Shown here piece after piece: positions 12,776 to 24,255 of a stretch of DNA of 64,000 nt. The notes beneath the pieces are model-generated. The model did not search any database. It was given only the letters and a program-made list of their open reading frames with translations, and was not told the DNA's origin. Location of the stretch: the NCBI RefSeq assembly GCF_040954645.1, contig NC_092807.1, forward strand, positions 84,200,608-84,264,607. Reading direction: 5' to 3'. The stretch is from Diabrotica undecimpunctata. Taxonomy: Eukaryota > Arthropoda > Insecta > Coleoptera > Chrysomelidae. The translations under genes and the position numbers were made by a program. Within the stretch, counting starts at the first letter, position 1; every line of letters starts with the position of its first letter.

Positions 12776-13078
12776 TATATACCCTATCATTGCCAATTCA
12801 ATCCAATTGAATATATTTGGGGGATATGCAAAACATATTATGATAACCATATTAGATACAAGGGTTACAGTAACGAGGCAGTCTTGGAAACATGGCAACA
12901 AGCATTGGATATTGCCACTTCTGAAATTTGAAGGAAAAGTGTAAAAAAATGTGTGAAGACTTAATTAAAGACTAGTGGATCCGTGAAGGTCGCATCGAAG
13001 CAGTTAATCCTGTTATAATTTACCATCCGAATAAGGATAGCGACGACAGTGATTATGGCTGTGAATCTGATGGTTGAT
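11679..13078 (+). pseudogene. Tc1/mariner-like DDE transposase, frameshifted and microsatellite-interrupted
   Basis: ATG 11679 opens a helix-turn-helix-like N-terminus (KMSHNINLADNQRL). Frameshifts follow. The catalytic core is recognisable: VYLDEN with the first Asp near 12168-12185; a GGKHGFI block at 12289; VIVLDNAAYHSE with the second Asp at about 12435; and [11 protein letters not shown] with the acidic residue at about 12800. The family (DDE_3-like, with an LDNAxYH and NPIExIW signature) is widespread in insects. Between the second and third motifs the coding sequence is split by AT runs at 12606-12660 and 12682-12774, with only a NIVDEII-like segment left between them. Stops and shifts make it inactive. 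Confidence 0.85.
12606..12774. repeat. Twin (AT)n tracts inside transposase pseudogene
   Basis: AT runs at 12606-12660 and 12682-12774 flank 21 bp of remnant transposase coding sequence (AATATAGTGGACGAAATTAT). Both lie within the former coding region, so they arose after the element decayed. Confidence 0.95.
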
Positions 13079-13434
13079 GATAGTTTTAGGAGATTGAAAG
13101 AATAAGTAAGCTTTTTGTTTTTCTTAATACTAATTAAATATTCGACTAAATAAAGTATACTATTTAATCACTTAAGTATTGTTACACTTCGTTTAAATCA
13201 TTTAATTCAAAAACTAACTTGTTTACAATACTAAACTCAATGATAGTAATTATATAATTCAAAATCTGAATTACAACTGTTCTATAAACTATCAACTCTA
13301 TATTTATATCATGACTTCATATTTAAATCTAAGGTTTATATCTGCCATAACAGTATTTTAACAATGGGGAGAATTTACTATTGTACAATTCAGCATATTG
13401 GACATATTTAAGTCGATACCTTAAACCGAATTTA

Positions 13435-13457
13435 AAACAGTCGTATATTCGTGGAAT
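13435..13457 (-). repeat. Right terminal inverted repeat of Tc1/mariner-like element
   Basis: Perfect 23-bp reverse complement of 10976-10998, beginning AAACAGTCGTATATTCGTGG on the plus strand. Confidence 0.9.
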
Positions 13458-15243
13458 GGAGTATACTTAAGTAAATCTCCTGGACAAAATGAAACAAGAT
13501 ATGGCAGACAAGGTTACCTCTAGCTATTTTAATTCGGACGCCGCTTCGAAGAAAACTTCCTGCTGGAAAAAGAGAAAATTTCTTCTTGCCTAAAATCAAG
13601 AATACATACAAGGGTTAGGAGACTTTTCTAAATAAAAAAAATTAATCAGAGAAACAAATCAAACGTTTATTTTTGTCTCAAACAAACAGTTATCAAAAAT
13701 ACAGATTGCACAAAAATATACTATATAAATAGTTGCAAAATACAAAATAAAAAAACTTACATGTGTCCGTTTACAAACTCCAGGGGTTGGATATACTACA
13801 AAAACTTACAAATGTTACCGCACAGAGATTAATTTTTTTTTTAAACAAACAAAACAAATAAATATCGAAAAAAATAAAGATAGATGTCATATGTTAACAT
13901 TAAATTAAAAAAAAAACAATTAAAATGACAGCTAAGTTAAAACATAAAATTCACAATTTATTAATTATTACAAATCCTTTTAAGTTTTAATGAAAGCAAT
14001 TATTGTTTTAGCAAAAAAATGTCTGTCTTTACTTTAAAACCAATATGTTAATGTTACCTCGATTCACAAACTTTGCCATTTAACTTTGGAAAACTTGCTA
14101 TCTCTGGGATTGGAGCTGCAAGGACAAAACTCTCAACTTGAACAAAAGAAAACCATTTCCATACGCAGGGACGAAGATCTGACGCAGATGGGGCTGGATC
14201 AAGCAGGCAAACGACAACAAAACTGGTGGGACATCCTATATAATAATTTTCAAAAGTTTTTTCAGTTCCGGTGTACTGCACAAATCTTATGATGATTACT
14301 CTGTTTTAAACTGCCATATTGCAAAGAGTATTATCACCGTATCCGGTCTTAAGACATTACACACAAAGAATTGGCTCTGGATTCAAAATCCGCATCTTTA
14401 TACTCTCAAATCCCCTGCTTGACTCTTCAAACATCTTTCTACTCTGAAATCCCCAGCTTGACTCCTATACCGTTAGATTTTACAAATTCAACCAAAATAA
14501 ATTCCCTTCACGTCTCTGGAACCAGTTGTGCCTACAAACTTAAAACAAATATAATACCCTCGACACTCGTTTGTTGACAACCTTGAAATATTCCCGGGTT
14601 TATTACGTTTTAGAAAAATGGATTACCTGACTTGCAATATTATATTAAGGGACTCGAATGTAAACAAATGACAAAAACAACTGAATACCAAAACTTGATA
14701 TTTAGAATCTCAACTTAAAATGCCATAATATATTGATCGTTTTAAAATTCATTTGCAAACAGAAAAACGAAAATATTCCACCGACAGGGGCGTCTTTAGA
14801 AATTTTAACATATAAATATTTCGTAGCTAAAAAAAAATTAAAACTGTTGGAAGTGTGATCTTATAATCTTGTTAGTTCTCGGCAAATACTTATTTTTTAC
14901 ATATTTTTTTTTTAAATTACATGTACAATAACTACATGGTCCTTTGATGTTTTATGTTTGTATCAAATTGTAAACTATATTTAGTTTTAATTAATTGTTT
15001 ATACAATCTAATCATTTAATGTCCTGCTACATGTCTTTTTGAGGTAACACTTGTATATTAACATTTCTATGGATTTTGGTTTTTCATGATGTTCTTTTTA
15101 GATGAACTGATGATGCTTTCTGATTAGAGAGCGAAACCTCTTCAAATAAATAGATGAAGTAGCCAACTTCTTTGTCTTTTTTCTCCACCTTTTGACCGAA
15201 AAACCCACCACTCTTCGAGTGTTCCTTAATTTATATTGGATTA
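13458..15243. repeat. Old interspersed repeat, copy A, right part
   Basis: Continues the repeat interrupted by the Tc1-like element. GGACGCCGCTTCGAAGAA at 13539 matches GGACGCCGTTTAAAAGAA at 32288, and the block 14090-14290 matches 32900-33090 in order (AAACCATT...AGGACGAAGATCTGAC versus AAACCATT...AGGAAGAACACTCACT). The short open frames inside are poorly conserved between copies, so no gene is called. Nothing is recognised at 14600-15100. Confidence 0.5.
15107..15136 (+). ncRNA. Hammerhead-like core (weak candidate)
   Basis: CTGATGA at 15107-15113, then a perfect 7-bp stem II (GCTTTCT / AGAGAGC) with a GATT loop, then GAAA at 15133-15136: the invariant hammerhead core order. Stem III could be CTTCA/TGAAG with a bulge, but stem I does not pair well, so cleavage is uncertain. 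Confidence 0.35.
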
Positions 15244-15255
15244 ACGATCGTACTC
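15244..15255 (+). repeat. Target-site duplication, left
   Basis: ACGATCGTACTC, identical to 20965-20976; it flanks the LINE on its 5' side. Confidence 0.9.
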
Positions 15256-15781
15256 AGTTCAGCGTCAGCCGCTGAACAGTACGGACGTGGAGTAGAAGCG
15301 ACACCTGAAGACCGCCGAGGAGCTGCAGCGTTGAGTCGAAGCCGGACTTATCAGTCTGTGCCGTGAATGTAAGCACGGCAGAGCGGAGACTTACGTTAGC
15401 CGCGGCCGAGGCCACTAGAGGCAAAAGCCTATGCCGAGACAAAGCTGAACCGGGGAGATTTGTATTAATCGAATCTTCACGGAGGCCAAAATCAAGGCAT
15501 AGGCAAGTAAAAAAGTAAACGGGCTTAGCCCGTCGGGATACTTCCTGTACTACGATTCGGATGACACTGTGAGGTGTAATATTTTAGAAATTACACCTGG
15601 CAGACACGGCCCCAAGGTCAGGGAGGTAAGAAATTCAAGCGGATCTCACTCTAGTTCTGCCTAGAGCGTGAACTTCCGAGTAAAGGTACTGGGTGGCACC
15701 CAGAAGCCGTGCTGACAACGGGCCAGACGGTCAAAAAAATAAGCTTTCCTCCAAAGATTAGGACTTCTACCCCACGCGATT
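15256..15781 (+). promoter_or_regulatory. LINE 5' UTR, probable internal promoter
   Basis: GC-richer than its surroundings and begins (C)AGTTCAGCGTCAG. Jockey-type elements transcribe from an internal promoter at this position. The assignment comes from position only. Confidence 0.55.
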
Positions 15782-17529
15782 ATGGATCGGTCACGATCCC
15801 CACCCTGCCGAAAGGCCACTCCAAGCCCCAATGGTTATAGTTCGAGGTATAAACTCAACTATAATATCAATGATGCCCTCCTAGAAGACCAGGACACAAA
15901 TTACGAGATCTTTGAAGATCTCCCCACCGAGGACATACACGAAGGGGACTTCAAACGCCCCAAGACCAAGAAAAAACGAACAAAAGACCGCGCGGAGGGA
16001 AACCGCGAAAAAGAAATGTACTCCACTTACGACGACGTACCACTCGAAAAATGAGCCACTACAAAAAGGATGAGACAGAGGAGCAGTGAGGACGAAAAGT
16101 CCGCACTGGCAAAGATGAAGATGATATTGAAAGAAAAGGACGCCGAAATAGCAGCACTAAAACAGAAAATTGAAGAACTGCAGGATACGATAGTAACCTC
16201 GCAAAAAACAATAATTGGCCACATTGACTCAAAGTTCCAAGAACTTAGCAATGGAAAAGAAAATAAAAAAACCAAGAAGACAACAGAAACGGTCTCAAAA
16301 GAGAGCAGCAAAGAAGATACCTGGGAAACCCAAGCCAAAAAGGCGTCAAAACCGGAAAAGTCTACGGGAACAATCCCAAAGACAAAAGCAACCGCATAAA
16401 AGTCCACGGGAACAATCCCAAAGACAAAAACAACCATAGAAAATACAAAAAAAGGAAAACAAGCAGAAGAACCCAAAAACAGCAAGAAGAAGGTCGTGAA
16501 GGAAGACTTCCCTCCACTAGCGACCCCTAGTGCAACAGAACTAGAGAGTCATCAGGAAAGAGATGCGCGCGCTACACCACGCCCTCCGACTCCATGCCAA
16601 GCACAAGCAATGGAAACCGACGGAGAACAAACCACGAAACAAGATAAACCAACGTGGAAACCAAAGCCGCCTGTAATTAAATTACAGAGCGTCAGCAAGA
16701 CAGGTGCTCAGAAAAAGAAGGTGATAACGTCGAATAGACTATCAAGAAGTGGACGAGAAACGTTAATACAAGCGAAAAATCCAGAAGATTATAGGTCTAT
16801 GGTAAAAATCATAGAGGAGTATAGTCAAAAAACACCTATACAGTGGATTGCCTTCCCACTAGAGGAAGACATAAAACTAAGAATGGTTTTAAGAGGACTA
16901 CCTCCAAACACAGACGTTACAGAAATGTTCAATACTCTCAAAGAAGAGTATGATATCGAATGTGAATCAATAAAGAATATGATTTCCAGAAAGAGTGATA
17001 AAAGAAATCTACCAATGTTTGTGCTGACACTGGAGAAGGAGGACGTGGAAAAAGCCAGGCGCATTACTAATCTGATGCATATGAAGGTTCACATCGAAGA
17101 CCTCAGAAAAGCAACTGAGCCCACGCAGTGTTTCAACTGCCAGGGGTACCACCACGCGCAGAGAGCGTGTTTTAAGACACCTCGATGCGACGGTGCGGAG
17201 AAAATCACTCCACAAGAAACTGCCAAATGCCCCGAGAACAAAAGGCAAAATGTGCCAACTGCCAGGGTCAACACCCGGCAAACTTCAGCGGATGCCCCAG
17301 ATGCCCAACCTGGGGAAGAAAACAACCACAGAGACAACAAGCCCCGCAAAAAAGGCCGCAACAAACATCAAGCGGACCTTCCTACGCACAGGCAGCAAAA
17401 GCGCAAAATACCGAGAACACCATCTTGATCTCGAAATAACAGCAAGACGGCCTAGTGAACTCAGTTAAGGAACTGGTCACTAGAATTGTCCACGAGGCGA
17501 TTGCAGATATAAAGCTAGCACTGAACTAG
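15782..17529 (+). pseudogene. LINE ORF1 (gag-like, CCHC knuckles), decayed
   Basis: Starts at ATG 15782. The frame is broken by TGA 16052, TAA 16397 and, after a 1-bp deletion near 17189, TAA 17437. The original stop is probably TAG at 17527-17529. Order: basic/acidic N-terminus; coiled coil at about 16100-16240; a tandem duplication (KSTGTIPKTK twice) at 16358-16434; a PRE_C2HC-like RNA-binding region with three CCHC knuckles (CFNCQGYHHAQRAC, CGENHSTRNC, CANCQGQHPANFSGC). The 1-bp deletion falls between knuckles one and two. The protein would coat LINE RNA. Confidence 0.88.
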
Positions 17530-20210
17530 TGCAAGCAAACAGGGGATACTTGAGGATAGGCTCCTGGAACCCAGGAGGCATAAGGACCAACCAGAATATA
17601 CTGGACGAACTGGTCAATAGATATGAAATGGACGTCGTGGCAATACAGGAAACAAAGCTCACGAACAACATCAACATCAAGTTTCCAGGCTACGACATAT
17701 ACAGGAACGACAACACAGCAAGATCAGGTGGCACAGCAATATTAGTGAAAAAAGGCATAGGTCACATCAGAATTCTAACACCACAACTAAATACTATGCA
17801 AGCAACAACAATAAGAGTACAAATGAGGCAAGGAGAAGTCAGAATTACCTCCGCCTACGTAAGACCACAAGACCTACTGATTGAAGACGACTTAAATATG
17901 TTCCTAAACAACGAACCCTCAATCATAATAGGAGACCTAAACGCAAGATCCCCAAACTGGAACGACAGAGCTACGAACAGAAACGGAAGACTACTAAACA
18001 CATACATAGAAAATAATGACGACGTTATGGCAATGGGCCCCACAGACCCAACGCATTACCCAGGAAACGGACTTCCTACACACATAGACATTGTAGTAGC
18101 AAGAAACCTAGGACTACAAACAGAAATACAAACATTAAACGAAGGCACAACGGACCACAACCCCATCCTATTAGAACTAGGAACATGGGAAGAAGAAAGT
18201 ACAATCAAAAGAGTTAAAAAGAAAACAAAGTGGACAAACTTTAAAAGACTCGTGAGCACTGGAATTAACATAGTTCCAGTGATAGACAACCCACGAGAAA
18301 TAGAAGACAGAGTCCTAGAGTTGGAAAACATCATCCAACAAGCACTCAGAAACAGCACTACAGAAGAGGAAGTAGAAATGCACACGGGAAGATTTAAGGA
18401 TATACCACAAGCAATACAAGACTTAATAAGGGAAAAGAACAGAGCAAAGCAGACAGCGAGAAGGACAAGGAACCAGACAGACAAAAATAGAGCAAATAGG
18501 CTAAATAGAGAGGTCAAAACAGCACTACAACAACACCGTAGTGAAAGCTGGGAAAACCACATAAAAGACATGGAGGAGCAAGGACCAAATATGCAAAATA
18601 TTTGGAGGCTCCAGAGAATACTGAGAAACGACAGAAAGCAAATCCCTCCATTACATGGAGAAAACGGAATAGTCTACACCACAGAGGAAAAAGCAGAAGT
18701 AATGAGGAGTGCTCTCGAAAGAGAGTGTACATTAAATTACCACCCAGATAAGGACATCGACTTCATAGAAGAAGTCGAAAGACAAAGAGGAAGACCCGAA
18801 AACCCGAACGAAATCATCCCTTCTACATCACCGGAGGAGATAAACGAGCTAATTAAAAATATCTCGCCGAAAAAAGCACCTGGTCCTGATCAAATAACGA
18901 ATAGGGCTCTAAAATACTTACCAGCGAGAGCCATAGTATATCTAACAAATATTATCAACGCGATGCTAAGATTCAAGAAATTCCCAAACAGATGGAAAGA
19001 GGCTCATGTCATAATGTTACCAAAGCCCGGAAAAAACAGCACATTCCCGCAAAACTACAGGCCAATAAGCTTACTACCTGCAATCAGCAAGATTGTAGAG
19101 AGAATAATACTCGTCAGACTCCAAGCTGAAACAGACAGATTAGATATAATACCCGAAGCCCAATTCGGTTTTAGATCAGAACACTCCAGTGAGCTACAAG
19201 TACTCAGATTAACAGAGTACATAGCAGCTGGATTTAATGACAAACAATTCACAGGAGCTGTCTTCCTAGATGTAAGCAAAGCTTTCGACAGAGTCTGGCA
19301 TAAAGGACTTATCTACAAAATGAGACGATACGGCTACAGCGGAGCAATGACAAGACTAATCTCTTCGTACTTAAGCAATCGTAGTTTCAGAGTCCGGATA
19401 GGACAAGTCCTATCCGAACTCGGGAACCCGGAGGCTGGAGTGCCACAGGGAGCGGTACTGTCACCTCTACTGTATACGATATACACAGCAGACATACCTA
19501 GAACACCAGGTACACTACTAAGCCTCTATGCCGACGACACAGCGATAGCGGCCAAACACAGAAATGTAGACATAGCGGTAAACAACTTACAAACAGCGCT
19601 AGATGACATAGAAGAATGGAGTTTCAAATGGAAAATCGCTATAAACTCCGAAAAGACACAGGCTGTACTTTTTAAAAAGAGGCACCAACAACCAGAAGAA
19701 CAGGTAACTGTGCAAGACAATCCTATCGAGTGGAAAAGTGAAGCAAAATACCTCGGAGTAATCATGGACAAAGGCTTAACATTTAGCAAACATGTAGAAG
19801 CTACAGTACAAAAAGCCAACATGGCAAGAGCATCAATAAGAGGCCTAGCAGGAAGAAAAAGCAAACTTATATTGAAAACAAAAATAAGATTAATAAATTG
19901 TATAATTCTTCCTATACTAACATATGCATCTCTCGCATGGGGACACATATGCAATACATCAAAAAAGAAAATACAAGCGGCACATAACAACAGCCTAAGA
20001 GAAGCAGTCAACGTACCGAGATACGTAGCAGAAAGATTCCTCTTTAGAGAACTACAACAAATCAGAGTGACCGACACAATGAAAGAAAAAGCTAGGACAA
20101 AGTTCGCGGAGATAGAGAAGCACCCCAACCACATATTGCGAGAGATATTGAGGTACGACGCTTTCCACAGATGGAAGCACAAAAGACCCAAACAACAAAT
20201 AGTAGAATAA
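17529..20210 (+). CDS. LINE ORF2: APE endonuclease plus reverse transcriptase
   Basis: About 893 codons without a stop, the usual Jockey ORF2 length. The N-terminal APE-type endonuclease shows RIGSWNPGG, AIQETKL, GDLNARSPNW and TDHNPILLEL near its end. RT motifs follow: PGPDQITNRAL, YRPISLLPAISK, AQFGFRSEHS, FLDVSKAFDRVWH, GVPQGAVLSPLL and the catalytic YADD at about 19528. No RNase H is seen. The start is unclear: the frame opens at a GTG overlapping the ORF1 stop (TAGTG), possibly a decayed TAATG stop-restart overlap, and the first ATG lies inside the endonuclease. It nicks target DNA and primes cDNA synthesis in the nucleus. The catalytic residues look intact. Confidence 0.9.
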   Translation: MQANRGYLRIGSWNPGGIRTNQNILDELVNRYEMDVVAIQETKLTNNINIKFPGYDIYRNDNTARSGGTAILVKKGIGHIRILTPQLNTMQATTIRVQMRQGEVRITSAYVRPQDLLIEDDLNMFLNNEPSIIIGDLNARSPNWNDRATNRNGRLLNTYIENNDDVMAMGPTDPTHYPGNGLPTHIDIVVARNLGLQTEIQTLNEGTTDHNPILLELGTWEEESTIKRVKKKTKWTNFKRLVSTGINIVPVIDNPREIEDRVLELENIIQQALRNSTTEEEVEMHTGRFKDIPQAIQDLIREKNRAKQTARRTRNQTDKNRANRLNREVKTALQQHRSESWENHIKDMEEQGPNMQNIWRLQRILRNDRKQIPPLHGENGIVYTTEEKAEVMRSALERECTLNYHPDKDIDFIEEVERQRGRPENPNEIIPSTSPEEINELIKNISPKKAPGPDQITNRALKYLPARAIVYLTNIINAMLRFKKFPNRWKEAHVIMLPKPGKNSTFPQNYRPISLLPAISKIVERIILVRLQAETDRLDIIPEAQFGFRSEHSSELQVLRLTEYIAAGFNDKQFTGAVFLDVSKAFDRVWHKGLIYKMRRYGYSGAMTRLISSYLSNRSFRVRIGQVLSELGNPEAGVPQGAVLSPLLYTIYTADIPRTPGTLLSLYADDTAIAAKHRNVDIAVNNLQTALDDIEEWSFKWKIAINSEKTQAVLFKKRHQQPEEQVTVQDNPIEWKSEAKYLGVIMDKGLTFSKHVEATVQKANMARASIRGLAGRKSKLILKTKIRLINCIILPILTYASLAWGHICNTSKKKIQAAHNNSLREAVNVPRYVAERFLFRELQQIRVTDTMKEKARTKFAEIEKHPNHILREILRYDAFHRWKHKRPKQQIVE

Positions 20211-20964
20211 AATCATAATACTAGAGAGAAAATCAACAATCACACCAGAGAGAAAACAAAACACCAGAGAGGAAACACTTCAAAAAATAACAACAACGCA
20301 CAATGAAGATAGTTCGTAGCTCATAACCCTTGTGGACAATCGCAACGTACAGCGTGGACCCAGTAAATTTTATGTAGATAATTCATTACATAAATATGCA
20401 CTAATTCTGATTTTATGTTTCAGGCATCCTACAAAAAAAATCCAAAAAACAACAAAAAAACGGCTTCGGCCACCAAAAAGATCAAAAAACTACTAACAAA
20501 AACCGGCGCAAGTCACAAAAAAATATTAACAAAAACCACTAAAAACTCGGGCATGTAGGGCCCATCCCCTTGAGCACCAAGTCGCCGAACTGAGCCTAGC
20601 TCAGAGCGGAGACTTGAGGCCCAAGTAAGCAATTTTAGTTCGCGGATAAGCCACATTAAGATAACAGGAATATAGCGACAATGCGCTGTCCTGAGTTTTG
20701 AATTCGGTTAGGAAACCATGTTGGGGTTCTATTACCCAGGATCTCCACATGAAGAGCATTTGGCTGATAGTTGTGCCCCTATCGCGCATCAGAGTGTTAT
20801 AGGGGGGAAAGGGATGGTCTGGAGCATTCGAGCGCGGTGGTGTGACTCCTGTTTTTACTCGAGTTAATACACCTCGCTCCAATGAATTGTTACACCCGAA
20901 CGTAATTCTTAGGGGTGAACATTTCTCACAGGCTGGGTTTAATTAAATTGCTTGCTTGCTTGCT
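20211..20964 (+). other. LINE 3' UTR and tandem tail
   Basis: Contains A-rich blocks (20430-20560) and GC-richer sequence, ending in three to four TTGC units just before the right target-site duplication. No extra insertion boundary was seen inside. Confidence 0.7.
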
Positions 20965-20976
20965 ACGATCGTACTC
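20965..20976 (+). repeat. Target-site duplication, right
   Basis: ACGATCGTACTC, matching 15244-15255. Confidence 0.9.
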
Positions 20977-20987
20977 CTTTTCTCTAC

Positions 20988-22428
<1,441 letters not shown>

Positions 22429-22432
22429 AATT

Positions 22433-22444
22433 TGGCGCCCAACG
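22433..22444 (+). promoter_or_regulatory. Primer-binding site (tRNA-Lys type)
   Basis: TGGCGCCCAACG, 4 bp after the LTR, is complementary to the 3' end of insect tRNA-Lys (…CGTTGGGCGCCA). It would prime minus-strand cDNA. Confidence 0.85.
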
Positions 22445-22575
22445 CGGTGGCTCTCTATTTAAAAGAATTAGTTTGGGAAGATAAGTGCTCTCATATAATT
22501 AAATTAATTATCAGTAAAAAAAAAAAAAATTATAGATTTTATTTTTAATTATATTTGAACAAGTAAAGTCTCAAA

Positions 22576-24255
22576 ATGTCTCAAGGAAAGAAAGGTACAA
22601 GAAGCAAAAAGAATGAAGAAGATGTGGAAGTAGAAACACAACCTATACAAGAGGAGAGTTTAGTTCAAGTTCCACAAGATACTGCAGAAATGAATCCAGA
22701 AAGAGAGGAAAATGTCAATATGGCAGCTTTGATGTCATTAATGATGCAGATGAACAAGACAATAGAAGAGAATACGAAAAAAATGGAAGAGAAGTCAAAA
22801 GAAGTCAAAGAAGACATGAAAAAAATAGAACAAAAAATGGAAGAGAATTCAAAAGAAGTCAAAGAAGACATAAAAAAAATAGAACAAAAAATGGAACAGA
22901 ATTCAAAAGAAGTCAAAGAAGACATGAAAAAAATGGAACAGAAATTGGAAGAGAATCATAGAAAATTAGAGAAGAAAATAGAAGATAATAATAATAAAAT
23001 TGTAAAACAAATGGAAAAACAAATGGATAAAAAACTTGAAGCTGCAGAGAAAAAAGTAGCAAATGAAATAAAAAGTATACGGAATGACTACAAGAAAAGG
23101 ATAGACAATGAGAGGACAGAAGTAAAGAGGATTATTCAAGATAATAAAATAGATATAGAACAGAAAATAGAGTTACAGAAATGTAACTTAGAAGTAAAAA
23201 TTAACGAAGACAGGAGAAACACAGAAGAAAAATTAGACGATATACAACAAAATATCCAAATAAATAGTAATCAAATAAGAAATGTGGAACAGAGAATAGA
23301 TGATATTTCACAAATGAGAGACATAGGGAGACCTTACTTAAATTTAACAAATGAGACTGGGATTAAATTCTCTGGTAATATAAAAAATTTGCATCCTAGA
23401 GTATACATAAATAGTTTAAAACATAAATTAAGATTTGTGAATAATATTAATGATATTAAAGATTATATTAGAATGACATTAAATGACAATGCAGCAACTT
23501 GGTTTGCTAGTATTGAGAATGATTTAGATAATTTTCAAACATTTGAAAATAAATTTTTAAATTATTATTGGGGTGAATTAGAGCAAGCCAAGTTTAGAGA
23601 AATTCTATATTTTGGAAAGTATAATCAAAATTTAAAATCAAATATGGTAGATTATGCATTGAAATTGATAACAGTTGCAAAATATTTAGAACCACCACTT
23701 AGAGAGGATGAAACAGTCTTAAATGTATCTAGACATTTTGATGCTGATGTTGTGCAAACCGTAACTGTACAAAATATTCAAACAATAGATAGTTTTATTA
23801 ATTTTATTCAAAGAATACAAAGAGGCAATATGACAAGTAATAATAATAACAGAAAAAACAATAGTAACTTTCAATATAATAGAAATGATAATCAACAATA
23901 TAGACAATCATATAATAATTATAGATATGTTGATAGTTTACAAAATTTTAATAATAATAATAGTAATCAAAATAGACAGAATTTTAATAACAATACTAGT
24001 TATAATAGACAACATTTTAATAACAGTACTAATAATAATAAACAAGATTTTAACAATAGAAGAAATACAGAGCAACCTAACTATAACAGACAGGTAAATT
24101 GTGTTCGAAGGAATAGAAGCTGCGAAGACAGGGAACGAAATAGTACAAGGCAAGAAAATGTGAGTAGAAGTCATAGTAGGGAAAGACATAGGACATTAGA
24201 TTCAAGTGGTCAGATACAATCTGACAATTCTAATAATCAAAATTTTGTGCAGTAA
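22576..24255 (+). CDS. Gypsy Gag
   Basis: 559-residue structural protein of the retrotransposon particle, from ATG 22576. Residues 1-250 are highly charged and strongly coiled-coil. They include three tandem 18-residue units (residues 71-124, EENSKEVKEDMKKIEQKM type). Residues 255-430 have the capsid-like helical pattern of Ty3/gypsy Gag (TWFASIENDLDNFQTFENKF, NYYWGEL). The tail is Asn/Gln/Arg-rich and ends in an RS-like stretch; no CCHC knuckle is present, so RNA binding may rest on the basic tail. Its final codons hold a slippery site leading into pol. Confidence 0.9.
   Translation: MSQGKKGTRSKKNEEDVEVETQPIQEESLVQVPQDTAEMNPEREENVNMAALMSLMMQMNKTIEENTKKMEEKSKEVKEDMKKIEQKMEENSKEVKEDIKKIEQKMEQNSKEVKEDMKKMEQKLEENHRKLEKKIEDNNNKIVKQMEKQMDKKLEAAEKKVANEIKSIRNDYKKRIDNERTEVKRIIQDNKIDIEQKIELQKCNLEVKINEDRRNTEEKLDDIQQNIQINSNQIRNVEQRIDDISQMRDIGRPYLNLTNETGIKFSGNIKNLHPRVYINSLKHKLRFVNNINDIKDYIRMTLNDNAATWFASIENDLDNFQTFENKFLNYYWGELEQAKFREILYFGKYNQNLKSNMVDYALKLITVAKYLEPPLREDETVLNVSRHFDADVVQTVTVQNIQTIDSFINFIQRIQRGNMTSNNNNRKNNSNFQYNRNDNQQYRQSYNNYRYVDSLQNFNNNNSNQNRQNFNNNTSYNRQHFNNSTNNNKQDFNNRRNTEQPNYNRQVNCVRRNRSCEDRERNSTRQENVSRSHSRERHRTLDSSGQIQSDNSNNQNFVQ
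22786..22947 (+). repeat. Three 54-bp tandem repeats within gag
   Basis: In-frame 18-codon units encoding KEVKEDMKKIEQKM-like heptads. The length of this coiled coil could vary between copies. Confidence 0.85.

Larger units (their letters stand above)
10977..13456 (+). mobile_element. Tc1/mariner-superfamily element, decayed, 2.48 kb
   Basis: Bounded by 23-bp perfect terminal inverted repeats and inserted in old repeat copy A. It contains a decayed DDE transposase (11679 to about 13078) whose 3' half is interrupted by two (AT)n runs. It is the only DNA element in the window with both ends and a transposase identifiable. A related transposase relic lies at 37.25-38.55 kb. Confidence 0.88.
15256..20964 (+). 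mobile_element. Full-length Jockey-clade LINE with 12-bp target-site duplications
   Basis: The 5.7-kb element lies between identical 12-bp direct repeats. Order: 5' UTR (15256-15781), ORF1 gag-like (15782-17529, decayed), ORF2 endonuclease-RT (17529-20210, open), 3' UTR, then a short TTGC-type tandem tail (GCTTGCTTGCTTGCT). The APE endonuclease, RT without an RNase H domain and three-knuckle gag place it near Jockey. The intact duplication shows target-primed insertion of a complete copy. Confidence 0.9.

Noticed and set aside
16027..16485. Long minus-strand frames opposite LINE ORF1 and ORF2
   Set aside because: Antisense shadows of the LINE coding regions.
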